From Allobosea sp. BK604 (GTDB taxonomy: Bacteria; Pseudomonadota; Alphaproteobacteria; Rhizobiales; Beijerinckiaceae), in NCBI RefSeq assembly GCF_004341515.1, contig NZ_SLZF01000005.1, positions 124,001 to 188,000 on the forward strand: a stretch of DNA of 64,000 nucleotides, in the 5' to 3' direction. Within the stretch, counting starts at the first letter, position 1; each line of letters begins with the position of its first letter. The notes beneath the pieces were generated by a model. The model was not told the origin of the DNA. It worked only from the letters and a program-made list of their open reading frames with translations, and searched no databases. Positions 24,563 through 32,843 of the stretch are shown one piece after another. The position numbers were made by a program, and so were the translations under genes.

Positions 24563-26749
24563 TCAGCTCATCGCCGCTTTCCGCTTTGCCAGGTTCTTGA
24601 TCACGTTCTCCACAATCGACTGACCAGCCCCCTGCCCGAATGTCATGAGGGATTCCGGGTGGAACTGGACAGCCGCGACCGGCTCCGTCTCATGCTCGAT
24701 CGCCATCACGACCCCGTCCTCGGACAGCGCCGTCACGATCAGTTGGGGCGGCAGCGCGTCCCTGTCGGCATGAAGGGAGTGATAGCGGCCGACGGTGATG
24801 GGATCGGAAAGCCCTTCGAAAAGGCGGCCCTGCTTCAGGATCGCGATCCGTGACGGCTTTCCGTGGACCGGGACGGAAAGCTCCGCAAGCGTGCCGCCAT
24901 AGGCTTCCGCCAGGGCCTGCAGACCCAGGCATACGCCGAAAATCGGGATGCCGCGGCCTCGCGCCTTTTCGATGGTCGCCTGGCAGTCGAAATCCCCCGG
25001 TCGGCCCGGGCCCGGCGAGAGAACGATCAGATCCGGGGCGATCGCGTCGAGCTGGCTTTCGGGAACAGGGCTTCGCAATGTCGCGACGCTGGCCCCGGTC
25101 TGGCGAAAGTAATCGGCGAGCGTGTGGACGAAGGAGTCCTCATGGTCGACCAGAAGCACCGACAGGCCATCGCCCCGTCGAGGAATGGACGCCGCCGCCT
25201 CCGGGCGGCCCGCCGCATTGGCTTGCCTGATGGCGGCGATCATCGCGGACGCTTTCAGCTCGGTCTCGGCCTCCTCTTCGGCCGGGTCGGAATCGAAGAG
25301 CAGCGTCGCGCCGGCGCGCACCTCCGCAACGCCGTCCCTGATCCGGATGGTGCGCAATGTCAGGCCGGTGTTCATGTCGCCGTTGAAGAACATCATTCCG
25401 ACCGCGCCGCCATACCAGGCACGCGGGCTCTTCTCGTTTTCCTCGATGAAGCGCATCGCCCATAGCTTGGGCGCTCCGGTGACCGTCACGGCCCAGGCAT
25501 GGCTCAGGAAGCCGTCAAAGGCGTCCATGCCATCCCGAAGCCTGCCCTCGATATGATCGACGGTGTGGATGAGCCGGGAATACATTTCGATCTGACGCCG
25601 GCCGATGACACGAACGGAGCCCGGTTCGCAGACGCGGCTCTTGTCGTTCCGGTCGACATCCGAGCACATCGTGAGCTCGGCCTCGTCCTTTTTCGAATTG
25701 AGCAGCTTGATGATCTGCTCGGAGTCGGACATGGCGTCCTGGCTGCGCTTGATTGTTCCCGCGATCGGACAGGTTTCGATGCGACGGCCGCTCACCCTCA
25801 CGAACATTTCGGGCGAAGCGCCAACCAGATACTCCGCCTCCCCGAGATTGATGAAGAACGAGTAGGGCGACGGATTCGTCGCGGCCAGATGGCGGAAGAT
25901 CGCCGAAGGCGCGGCGCCGCAGCGCTCGTAGAAAATCTGCCCGGGAACGACCTCGAACAGATCGCCGCGCTGAAAGCTGCCTTTGGCGCGCTCCACCAGG
26001 CGGGCATATTCGCCCGGCTGATGATCGCCCCTCGGCACTGGCTGGTTCGAGGGCGCGAATTCGAGGGCGGACGTCCCGCGCGCCAATCCGCCAGTGTTCT
26101 GGTCGCCATAGCTGAATTCGTACCGGTCGACCCAGGCTTTGGCGGTGTAGTGATCCACCACGCAAATCTCGTCCGGCAGGAAGAGCACGAGGTCACGCTG
26201 CCCGGCCGAGCGCGCGAGCTTGAGGTCGATCGGATCGAACTGGAACGCGAGGTCATAGCCGAAGGCCCCGTAAAGGCCGAGATTGGGATCCTCCTTCGAG
26301 GAAAACACGGCGACGATGGCCCTGAGCACGGTGAACACCGAGGGGACGCGAGACCGCTCCTCCTCTGCGAAGGCCTGCGTGGGAAGCTCGACCGAAAGCT
26401 CCAGGAGAGCGGCGTCGCAGCGCGAAAAATGAATCTCGGGCAAGGCGCGCAGCGCCTCGACGATGGGGTGAAGCAGAATCTCACCGCGTGGGTTGAGCGC
26501 CTCGATGCGCATCTCACGCTGGCGCGCGGTGATCGCAAGCGGGGGATCGACGATTGCGGTGTCCCAGCGGCGATAGCGGCCGGGAAACTCGTAATTCGAC
26601 GAGAACAGGGCACCGCGCCGGGAATCGAGGGCGTCAATATAACTGCTGAGCGCGGTCGCGTAGGGGATATCATGTCGGCTTCGTTCGACCTGTAAGCCGC
26701 CACCGGTTCTGTAAGTCAGGGCTTCGCCCTCGTTAAGCTTCTGATCCAT
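24563..26749 (-). CDS. trpE: Anthranilate synthase TrpE(G), fused component I and II
   Basis: 728-residue fusion that converts chorismate and glutamine to anthranilate, the first step of tryptophan synthesis. Residues 1-510 are component [49 protein letters not shown] and a C-terminal [21 protein letters not shown] glutaminase domain follows from about residue 535 ([20 protein letters not shown]) with the Cys nucleophile in [11 protein letters not shown] and a His-Glu pair in [10 protein letters not shown]. The fused form with about 730 residues is typical of rhizobia and relatives. ATG 26749 follows AGGAAA. A Trp-codon leader peptide and attenuator lie upstream. Confidence 0.95.
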   Translation of the reverse strand: MDQKLNEGEALTYRTGGGLQVERSRHDIPYATALSSYIDALDSRRGALFSSNYEFPGRYRRWDTAIVDPPLAITARQREMRIEALNPRGEILLHPIVEALRALPEIHFSRCDAALLELSVELPTQAFAEEERSRVPSVFTVLRAIVAVFSSKEDPNLGLYGAFGYDLAFQFDPIDLKLARSAGQRDLVLFLPDEICVVDHYTAKAWVDRYEFSYGDQNTGGLARGTSALEFAPSNQPVPRGDHQPGEYARLVERAKGSFQRGDLFEVVPGQIFYERCGAAPSAIFRHLAATNPSPYSFFINLGEAEYLVGASPEMFVRVSGRRIETCPIAGTIKRSQDAMSDSEQIIKLLNSKKDEAELTMCSDVDRNDKSRVCEPGSVRVIGRRQIEMYSRLIHTVDHIEGRLRDGMDAFDGFLSHAWAVTVTGAPKLWAMRFIEENEKSPRAWYGGAVGMMFFNGDMNTGLTLRTIRIRDGVAEVRAGATLLFDSDPAEEEAETELKASAMIAAIRQANAAGRPEAAASIPRRGDGLSVLLVDHEDSFVHTLADYFRQTGASVATLRSPVPESQLDAIAPDLIVLSPGPGRPGDFDCQATIEKARGRGIPIFGVCLGLQALAEAYGGTLAELSVPVHGKPSRIAILKQGRLFEGLSDPITVGRYHSLHADRDALPPQLIVTALSEDGVVMAIEHETEPVAAVQFHPESLMTFGQGAGQSIVENVIKNLAKRKAAMS

Positions 26750-26819
26750 TGTAGATTTCCTGGCGGGTTGCGGTGGCTGAGCATTTCGCAGGCTTCACGC
26801 GCCACATGGATCACCGAAC

Positions 26820-26850
26820 AAAAAAGGCCGCCCGGTCATCCCGGCGGCCC
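26820..26850 (-). terminator. trp attenuator terminator hairpin
   Basis: On the minus strand GGCCGCC (26849-26843) pairs with GGCGGCC (26832-26826) and is followed by six T (26825-26820), a classical intrinsic terminator placed 70 bases before the trpE start. The 5' arm can instead pair with GGGCGGCC (26889-26882), which forms an antiterminator. That segment can also pair with GGCGGCCC inside the leader peptide (26901-26894). The four mutually exclusive segments are the layout of transcription attenuation. Confidence 0.85.
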
Positions 26851-26890
26851 AACTCTTCGACGCAAGACAAACTATGCGCGAGGCCGCCCT

Positions 26891-26938
26891 TCAGGGCCGC
26901 CACCAAACTCCGTCGAAGATCGTGTTCGAAATGTTCAT
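26891..26938 (-). CDS. trpL: trp leader peptide with tandem Trp codons
   Basis: 15-residue frame MNISNTIFDGVWWRP followed by TGA, with two consecutive TGG codons placed just before the pairing segment of the attenuator. Ribosome stalling at these codons when charged tRNA-Trp is low would free the antiterminator. Similar short leaders with Trp tandems precede trpE(G) in rhizobia. It is too short to be called from length; support comes from the Trp pair, position and hairpins. Confidence 0.8.
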   Translation of the reverse strand: MNISNTIFDGVWWRP

Positions 26939-26951
26939 CACGCATAGGGTT

Positions 26952-26969
26952 AGCCCCGAGCTCGGGGCT
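26952..26969. promoter_or_regulatory. Perfect 18-bp palindrome upstream of trpL
   Basis: AGCCCCGAGCTCGGGGCT is a perfect palindrome 13 bases before the leader peptide start. On the minus strand it lies between TTGCGC and TAACCC with 17-base spacing, so it could overlap the trp promoter as an operator. It could also be a hairpin ending the LysR transcript that runs into this region, but no T-run follows. Between it and the LysR gene (26970-27064) I see nothing else definite. Confidence 0.4.
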
Positions 26970-27064
26970 GCGCAACTCGAATGTCGCTCATCTCATCCAT
27001 TCAGCGCCTGCGGTCATGGCTCGACGGGATAGTCCCGCGACCAACGCAACAGACCCGGCCACGC

Positions 27065-27964
27065 CTAGCCCCGCGACTTGAGCCAGATCGCCTTCAACGT
27101 CGTGTAGAAAGCCTGCGCGGCGGGCGAGAGCGCGGAGTTGCGCTTTCTCAGGATTCCAACGCCACGGAACAGCGTCGGGTCGACGATCGGTCTGAAGACG
27201 ATGTTGGGGTTGTGGTTGATCAGCCGCAGCAATGTCGAGACCACGCTGATCCCGAGCCCGGCCTCGACCAGCGGCAGCGAGGAGTTCAGGTGCTGGACCT
27301 CGTAGAGCCAGTTCGAGGGCGAGCGGTCCTGCAGCAGGTTGAGATCGATCAGCAGTCGGTTGCCGTTCTTGCTGCCCGGCACGATCAGCGGATAGGGGCG
27401 CAGTTCCGACCAGGCGACCCGCTCCTTGGCGGCGAGAGCGTGGTCCGGACGGCAGGCGACGACATAGGGATCGTCCATCAGCATCTCGAAATCGATGTCG
27501 TCGCCGAGATTGCGGCCGAACGCCAGGCCGATATCGGCATCGCCCGCCAGGACCTGGGTCAGCACCACATTGGCCGGCTCGTCGACGATCCTGACCCGCA
27601 TCCGCGGATACTGGGTCGCATAGGTCGCAAGCACCCGCGGCAGGAAATAATGCGCGGCGGTCGGCACGGCGGCGACCGTGATCTGGCCGGCCGTCTTTTC
27701 GGCCATGGCCGAGATCGACAGCAGGGAACTGTCGAATTCCTCGAGCAGCGCCTGCGCCTTCGGCAGGAACTCGCGCCCGACCTGCGACAGCGCGACATTG
27801 CGCGTGTCACGGTCGAAGAGCTGGACGCCGAGCGTCTGCTCCAGCTTCTGGATCCGGCGCGTCAGAGTGGGCTGCGATACGGCCAGCGCCAGCGCCGCGT
27901 GATGATAATTGCCGCTATGGGCGAGCACGACGAAGCTGCGCAGGTCGGGGAACGAGATATTCAT
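27065..27964 (-). CDS. LysR-family transcriptional regulator
   Basis: 299-residue regulator with the DNA-binding region FPDLRSFVVLAHSGNYHHAA and VSQPTLTRRIQKLEQTLG in the first 60 residues, then an effector domain (GQITVAAVPTAAHYFLPRV). It is divergent from the tctC-like gene. The gap contains a textbook LysR site (27973-27991) next to its start, so it most likely autoregulates and controls the tct transporter genes in response to the transported acid. Confidence 0.93.
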   Translation of the reverse strand: MNISFPDLRSFVVLAHSGNYHHAALALAVSQPTLTRRIQKLEQTLGVQLFDRDTRNVALSQVGREFLPKAQALLEEFDSSLLSISAMAEKTAGQITVAAVPTAAHYFLPRVLATYATQYPRMRVRIVDEPANVVLTQVLAGDADIGLAFGRNLGDDIDFEMLMDDPYVVACRPDHALAAKERVAWSELRPYPLIVPGSKNGNRLLIDLNLLQDRSPSNWLYEVQHLNSSLPLVEAGLGISVVSTLLRLINHNPNIVFRPIVDPTLFRGVGILRKRNSALSPAAQAFYTTLKAIWLKSRG

Positions 27965-27972
27965 GTCGCGGC

Positions 27973-28002
27973 TGATGCGTAATCTGCATCAAATTTGCAA
28001 AT
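27973..28002. promoter_or_regulatory. LysR-type operator pair in the lysR/tctC divergent gap
   Basis: TGATGC-N7-GCATCA (27973-27991) is a perfect inverted repeat that contains ATGC-N7-GCAT, the T-N11-A form of a LysR recognition site. One base later lies the perfect palindrome ATTTGCAAAT (27993-28002). The sites begin 9 bases from the regulator start and about 180 bases from the tctC-like start, typical for autoregulation with divergent activation. Confidence 0.6.
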
Positions 28003-28178
28003 AAATTCATTTCACAAGAATGCCGCGGCGAGCCCACATTGCCGCGATCGCTTCGTCGAGCGAGGCCACCCGCGGATCGTGCGAATGCCGTCCGAACCGC
28101 GGGAGCGGCTCCCTCCGCATCCGACGCGACGAGAATAACAGACGCCCACGAGCTGGCGCGATCCAGGAGAGGAACATC

Positions 28179-29159
28179 ATGGCTGTGCTGAAGAGATTGG
28201 CGGGCGCCATGCTCGCGCTATGTGCAGGCTTGGGCGCGGCTCATGCCGAGGACTGGACGCCGCGGCGCACCGTCAACGTCGTCGTCCATACCGGCCCCGG
28301 CGCCGGCGGCGATGCCTTCGCGCGCGCGGTCATCAACGTGATCGAGAAAGAGAAGCTGAGCCCGGCCCGCTTCGTCGTCGTCAACAAGACCGGCGGCGGC
28401 AGCACCAACGCGATCAACTTCGTCGCGAGCAAGGAAGGCGACGACACCACGCTCGCCGTCTATGCCAGCAACTGGACGACGGATTATCTGGTCCAGAAGG
28501 ATGCGACGACCTCGCTGCAATCACTGACGCCGCTCGCCAACCTGATCTTCGAGCCGGCACTGCTCGTGGTGCGGGCCGACTCGCCCTTCAAGACGCTGAA
28601 GGATTTCATCGACGCCGCGAAGGCCGCGCCGAACAAGTACAAGCAGGCCGGCGGCACCCCGCTCGGCCGCGACGCGATGCTGCGCCATATCCTCGTCGCC
28701 AATACCGGCGCCCAGTGGCCGCTGATCTCCTTCCCGAGCGGCGGCGAGCGGCTCTCGGCGATCCTCGGCGGCCATGTCGAGACGCTCGTGCTGGATGGCT
28801 CCGAGGTCGGCGACTTCATCGAATCCGGCAAGCTGCGGGCGCTGGCCCAGGTCTCGGACGAGCGCATCCCGACCTTCCCGAAGGACGTCCCGACGATCAA
28901 GGAGGCGGGCTACGACATCCGCATCCCGCTGCAGCCGCGCGGCATCGTCGGCCCGCCCAAGATGTCGCCCGCCGCGGCCGAGTATTATCGCAAGCTCTTC
29001 GCGAAGGTCGTGGAGACGCCGAGCTGGAAGAAGTACGTCGAGGAGACGCGCGTCCAGACCTCCTATATCGCCGCCAACGATCTCGCCGACTTCCTCGCGA
29101 AAATCGCCGATGGCACCCGCAGCGCGCTGAAGAGCGCGAATATCGAAGTCATCCGCTAG
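28179..29159 (+). CDS. Tripartite tricarboxylate transporter substrate-binding protein (Bug/TctC family)
   Basis: 326-residue periplasmic receptor. The signal peptide LKRLAGAMLALCAGLGAAHA is followed by VNVVVHTGPGAGGDAFARAV, the Bug-family N-terminal motif. NKTGGGSTNAINFV and a late LQPRGIVGPPKMSP fit the family, which binds small carboxylates. Start ATG 28179 follows AGGAGAGGAAC; the frame is open earlier but reaches into the regulatory region. It is the first gene of the Tct set and is followed by a large hairpin before the tctB-like gene. Confidence 0.92.
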   Translation: MAVLKRLAGAMLALCAGLGAAHAEDWTPRRTVNVVVHTGPGAGGDAFARAVINVIEKEKLSPARFVVVNKTGGGSTNAINFVASKEGDDTTLAVYASNWTTDYLVQKDATTSLQSLTPLANLIFEPALLVVRADSPFKTLKDFIDAAKAAPNKYKQAGGTPLGRDAMLRHILVANTGAQWPLISFPSGGERLSAILGGHVETLVLDGSEVGDFIESGKLRALAQVSDERIPTFPKDVPTIKEAGYDIRIPLQPRGIVGPPKMSPAAAEYYRKLFAKVVETPSWKKYVEETRVQTSYIAANDLADFLAKIADGTRSALKSANIEVIR

Positions 29160-29171
29160 GTCATCTTTCTC

Positions 29172-29216
29172 GCATCGGCTTCTCCGAAAACCGCAATCCG
29201 GTTTTCATGCCGATGC
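29172..29216. repeat. Large nested hairpin between tctC-like and tctB-like genes
   Basis: Outer arms GCATCGGC (29172-29179) and GCCGATGC (29209-29216) enclose an inner stem GAAAACCG (29186-29193) and CGGTTTTC (29199-29206) with a 5-base loop. The combined stem is 16 bp. It begins 12 bases after the binding-protein stop, resembles dispersed palindromic units of alphaproteobacteria, and could stabilise the upstream part of the mRNA or reduce read-through to the membrane subunits. Confidence 0.55.
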
Positions 29217-29311
29217 GCGAGCGCCCCGCTTCCAGCCAAGACCGGGCCGCGCCTCTCCTCGGGGGAAGCCGGCCCGGATCCTGCGCCAGCCCGCCATCTC
29301 GGAACGACACC

Positions 29312-29812
29312 ATGCTGAGCCAGAAGCTCGCACTCGGGGACGTGATCTCCGGCCTCATCCTGGCGCTGCTCAGCGTCTACATCATCTCGGCCTCGCTGCA
29401 CTGGAGCGTGCTCGGCGAGATGGGGCCGGGTCCCGGCTTCTTCCCGATCATCTACGCGGCCGTGATGCTGCCGGCGGCGCTCTGGCTCTTCCTGCGCGGC
29501 ATGCGCGGGCCGCGGCCCGTGGCCGCCCCGCCCGAGGCGGCCGAGGACGATGCCGAAGCGGATGGTGAAGGCGGCGGCACGCAGGCGGCGCTCGCGACCT
29601 GGCTGGCGCTTGCCGTGACCGTCCCGGTCATGTCGCTCGCCGGCTTCGCGGCCGGCTGCTTCGGCCTGTCCTTCTTCGTGGCCAAGATCGTCTTCCGCCG
29701 GCCGCTGCTGGCGAGCCTGATCTCGTCGGCGAGCATCGCGCTCGGCCTCTATGTCCTGTTCCAGGTCCTGCTCGACATCGACCTGCCGGCCGGCCTGATC
29801 GGAGGTCGCTGA
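29312..29812 (+). CDS. tctB: Tripartite tricarboxylate transporter TctB family protein
   Basis: 166-residue small membrane subunit with four hydrophobic segments near residues 10-27, 38-55, 95-115 and 125-150, in the TctB order. Residues 62-85 form a highly acidic loop (EAAEDDAEADGEGGG). GPGPGFFPIIYA near residue 35 is the conserved TctB motif. It begins 152 bp after the receptor gene and ends 3 bases before the tctA start. The open frame continues upstream through the receptor gene, but ATG 29312 gives the family length. Confidence 0.88.
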   Translation: MLSQKLALGDVISGLILALLSVYIISASLHWSVLGEMGPGPGFFPIIYAAVMLPAALWLFLRGMRGPRPVAAPPEAAEDDAEADGEGGGTQAALATWLALAVTVPVMSLAGFAAGCFGLSFFVAKIVFRRPLLASLISSASIALGLYVLFQVLLDIDLPAGLIGGR

Positions 29813-29815
29813 GCC

Positions 29816-31330
29816 ATGGACGTCCTCTCCGGTCTCGCCCACGGCTTCGGGGTTGCGCTGGCGCCCGCGAACCTGATGTGGTGCTTCGTCGGCTGCTTCC
29901 TCGGCACCGTCATCGGCATCATTCCCGGCCTCGGCCCCGCCGCGACCATCGCGATCCTGCTGCCCGTCACCTACAACATGGATCCGACCGGCGGCATCAT
30001 CATGCTGTGCGGCATCTATTACGGCGCGAAATATGGCGGCTCGACCACCTCGATCCTGCTGAAGATGCCAGGCGAAGCCTCCTCGGTCATCTCCTGCATG
30101 GATGGCTACGAGATGGCCCGCAAGGGACGCGCCGGCCCGGCGCTCGGCATCGCCGCGATCTCGTCCTTCGTCGCCGGCACCGTGGGCGTGGTGCTGCTGA
30201 GCTTCCTCGCCCCGCCCATCGCCGATTTCGCGCTCTCCTTCAGCTCGCCCGAATATTTCGCGCTGATGCTGATGGGCCTGTCGCTCGTCGTGCTGCTCGC
30301 GGGCGACGACCTCGTCAAGACCATGCTCTCGCTGCTGCTCGGCCTCTGGCTGACCAGCATCGGCACCGACCTTTTCACCGCACAGACGCGATTCACCTTC
30401 GGCCAGACCTCGCTGCTCGACGGCATCGACTTCATGTCGCTCGCGATCGGCGTCTTCGCGATCTCCGAGATCATGCTCAGCATCGAGGCGCGCGAACGCG
30501 TCCGCCTGCTGACGATCCCGAAAGGCTTCAGGAACCTCCTGCCCAGCCTCGAAGAGCTGAAAGCCTGCCGCTTCGCCTTCTTCAACGGCTCGGTAACCGG
30601 CTTCATCATCGGCGTCCTGCCCGGGGCCGGCTCGACGATCTCGTCCTTCGTCGCCTATGGCGTCGAGAAGGCGGTCTCGCGCCATCCGGAGAAATTCGGG
30701 ACCGGCGTGCCGGAGGGCCTCGCCGCGCCGGAGGGCGCGAACAATGCCGATACGGGCGGCGCCCTGCTGCCGGTGCTGACGCTCGGCATCCCCGGCGGCT
30801 CGTCGACGGCGATCCTGATGTCGGCGCTCGTGCTCTGGGGCGTGAAGCCCGGCCCGCTGCTGATGACGCAGCAGCCGGACATCTTCTGGGGGCTCGTCGC
30901 CAGCATGTATGTCGGCAATGTCGTGCTGCTGATCATGAACCTGCCGCTCATCGGGCTGTTCACGCAGATCCTGCGCATTCCGCTCTATGTGCTGTTCCCG
31001 ATCATCATGGGCGTCGCCATCGCCGGTGCCTATAGCGTCTCCGGCAACATGTTCGGCGTCGGCCTGCTCGCCGCATTCGGCCTGCTCGGCTACGGCATGC
31101 AGAAGCTCGGCTTCCCGGCCGCACCGCTGATCCTCGGCTTCGTGCTGGGCGACGCCATGGAGCGCGCCCTGCGCCAGTCGCTGACCATGTCGAACGGCGA
31201 CCCGTCGATCCTCGTCACCCGGCCGATCTCTGCCGTTCTGCTCGTGCTCGCAGCGCTGATCCTGCTGTCGCCGCTGCTGCGCCGGTTGCGAAACCGGCGG
31301 CGCGCGGCGCCTGGGCTGCCGGCGGCCTGA
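29816..31330 (+). CDS. tctA: Tripartite tricarboxylate transporter permease TctA
   Basis: 504-residue large permease that moves the carboxylate with cation symport. Near residue 37 it has GIIPGLGPAATIAILLP and near 265 the inverted-repeat partner GVLPGAGSTISSFVAYG, the two halves typical of TctA. About eleven hydrophobic segments are visible. GGAGG 12 bases upstream gives a good ribosome site. It is the third gene of the transporter and is followed 53 bp later by an MmgE/PrpD gene. Confidence 0.94.
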   Translation: MDVLSGLAHGFGVALAPANLMWCFVGCFLGTVIGIIPGLGPAATIAILLPVTYNMDPTGGIIMLCGIYYGAKYGGSTTSILLKMPGEASSVISCMDGYEMARKGRAGPALGIAAISSFVAGTVGVVLLSFLAPPIADFALSFSSPEYFALMLMGLSLVVLLAGDDLVKTMLSLLLGLWLTSIGTDLFTAQTRFTFGQTSLLDGIDFMSLAIGVFAISEIMLSIEARERVRLLTIPKGFRNLLPSLEELKACRFAFFNGSVTGFIIGVLPGAGSTISSFVAYGVEKAVSRHPEKFGTGVPEGLAAPEGANNADTGGALLPVLTLGIPGGSSTAILMSALVLWGVKPGPLLMTQQPDIFWGLVASMYVGNVVLLIMNLPLIGLFTQILRIPLYVLFPIIMGVAIAGAYSVSGNMFGVGLLAAFGLLGYGMQKLGFPAAPLILGFVLGDAMERALRQSLTMSNGDPSILVTRPISAVLLVLAALILLSPLLRRLRNRRRAAPGLPAA

Positions 31331-31383
31331 TCGCGCGCCCTCACATTTTCCCTGCCTCAGCTCATCGCCTTCCGGAGACCTTG

Positions 31384-32733
31384 ATGTCGTCGCTCAGCCT
31401 GACTCTCGCGCAATTCGCCGTGGACCTCCGTTACGAGGATATCCCCGAGAGCATCGTGGCGGTGACGCGCAACGCCCTGATCGACTCCGTCGGCGTCATG
31501 GTCTTCGGCTCGACCCTGCCCTGGAGCCAGATCGTCATCGACTACGCGACAGCCTATGGCGCCGCCGGCACCAGCACGATCATGGGCACGCAGGCCAAGG
31601 TCGCCACGCCCTTCGCGGCGCTGGCCAACGGGACGCTGGCGCACGCCTTCGAGATGGACAATCTCAGGCAGCCGAGCGCAGGCGTGCACCACGGCTCGAC
31701 GATCGCACCGGCGCTGCTCGCCATGGCGGAGGAACGGGGCTCCAGCGGGCGGGAGGTGATCACGGCCTTCGTCGCCGCCTCCGAAGTGATGTCCCGGATC
31801 GGGCTCGCCGCCGACAACACCGCCGAGAAGCTCGGCTTCCACTCGCCCGGCCTGACCGGGACCTTCGGCTCGGCGATCGCGGCCGGACGCCTGATCGGCC
31901 TCTCCGCCGAGCAGATGGCGCAGGCCTTCGGCATCGCGGGCTCGCTCTGCTCGGGCCTCCTCGCCTTTTCCAAGGCCGGCAATGGCGGCATGGTCAAGCG
32001 GCTCCATACCGGCCGCGCCTCCGAAGGCGGCGTGCTCGCCGCCCGGCTCGCGGCAGGCGGGTTCCAGGGGCCTTCCGTCGTGTTCGAGGGCAAGTTCGGC
32101 TTCTTCGAGGCCTTCACGCGCAGCCCCAAGATGGAGGCGCTCTTCGCCGGGCTGGGCGAGACCTGGGAGACTGCGCGCATCTGCACCAAGCGCTATCCCT
32201 GCCATATCACCGCTCACACTCCCGTCCGCGCCCTCGACGAGCTCAAGACGGCGCATGGCTTCGGCGGCGACGACATCGCCGAGATCCATGTCGCCAGCAG
32301 CGAGAAGGTGCTGAGCCATCACAACCTGACCAAGGCGAGCGACATCACGACGGTGCAGTACAGCCTGCCCTTCTGCCTGGCGACGACGGCCTATCGCGAT
32401 CCGGGCGATCCCAACTCGTTCCTCAACAACCCGCATGAGGATGCCGGCATCGTCGCGCTGGCGCAGAAGGTCCATGTCACGCTGAACGAGGAGAGCCTCC
32501 AGCCCGGCTTCGCCTGGGCGACGCGCATGCGCATCGTGCTGAAGGACGGGCGCGAGCTCAGCAATGCCCGCCGCGACTTCAGGGGCGCGCCGAGCGACCC
32601 GATGTCGGACGAGGAATTCGACCAGAAGTTCCTGGCGACGACCGGCAGCCTCGGCGAGCGCGCACCGGCCCTGCTGTCGCGCCTGCGCCGGCTGGAGCAG
32701 CTGACGGATCTGCGGGAGCTTTGTGCCGCATAG
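31384..32733 (+). CDS. MmgE/PrpD family protein
   Basis: 449-residue protein of the 2-methylcitrate dehydratase/cis-aconitate decarboxylase family. Family marks are RNALIDSVGVMVFGS near residue 32, FAALANGTLAHAFEMD near 78, and AFGIAGSLCSGLLAF near 180. ATG 31384 follows GGAG at six bases; the preceding TTG is in frame. Behind the carboxylate transporter it likely dehydrates or isomerises the imported tricarboxylic acid. The stop TAG is formed by the first bases of a mosaic repeat. Confidence 0.88.
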   Translation: MSSLSLTLAQFAVDLRYEDIPESIVAVTRNALIDSVGVMVFGSTLPWSQIVIDYATAYGAAGTSTIMGTQAKVATPFAALANGTLAHAFEMDNLRQPSAGVHHGSTIAPALLAMAEERGSSGREVITAFVAASEVMSRIGLAADNTAEKLGFHSPGLTGTFGSAIAAGRLIGLSAEQMAQAFGIAGSLCSGLLAFSKAGNGGMVKRLHTGRASEGGVLAARLAAGGFQGPSVVFEGKFGFFEAFTRSPKMEALFAGLGETWETARICTKRYPCHITAHTPVRALDELKTAHGFGGDDIAEIHVASSEKVLSHHNLTKASDITTVQYSLPFCLATTAYRDPGDPNSFLNNPHEDAGIVALAQKVHVTLNEESLQPGFAWATRMRIVLKDGRELSNARRDFRGAPSDPMSDEEFDQKFLATTGSLGERAPALLSRLRRLEQLTDLRELCAA

Positions 32734-32834
32734 AGCATTTTCGCGCGAAGCGGATGCCGGTTCGCGTGAAGGAACTGCGATAAGACAAGTGGCCAGAGCA
32801 TTTTCGCGATTTGGAGAAACGCGGAAATGCTCTA
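32732..32834. repeat. Rhizobial-type intergenic mosaic repeat, copy A
   Basis: About 103 bp in two parts: an AT-poor block with GGATGCCGGTTCGCGTGAAGG, shortened here to its core GCCGGTTCGCGTGAAGG, and a palindrome with arms AGAGCATTT (from 32795) and AAATGCTCT (to 32833). Reverse-complemented, it aligns along its length with the copies at 48210-48311 and 56442-56545. It starts inside the stop codon of the MmgE/PrpD gene (TAG-AGCATTTTC) and ends 9 bases before the ilvA start. Confidence 0.75.
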
Positions 32835-32843
32835 GGACACGGC

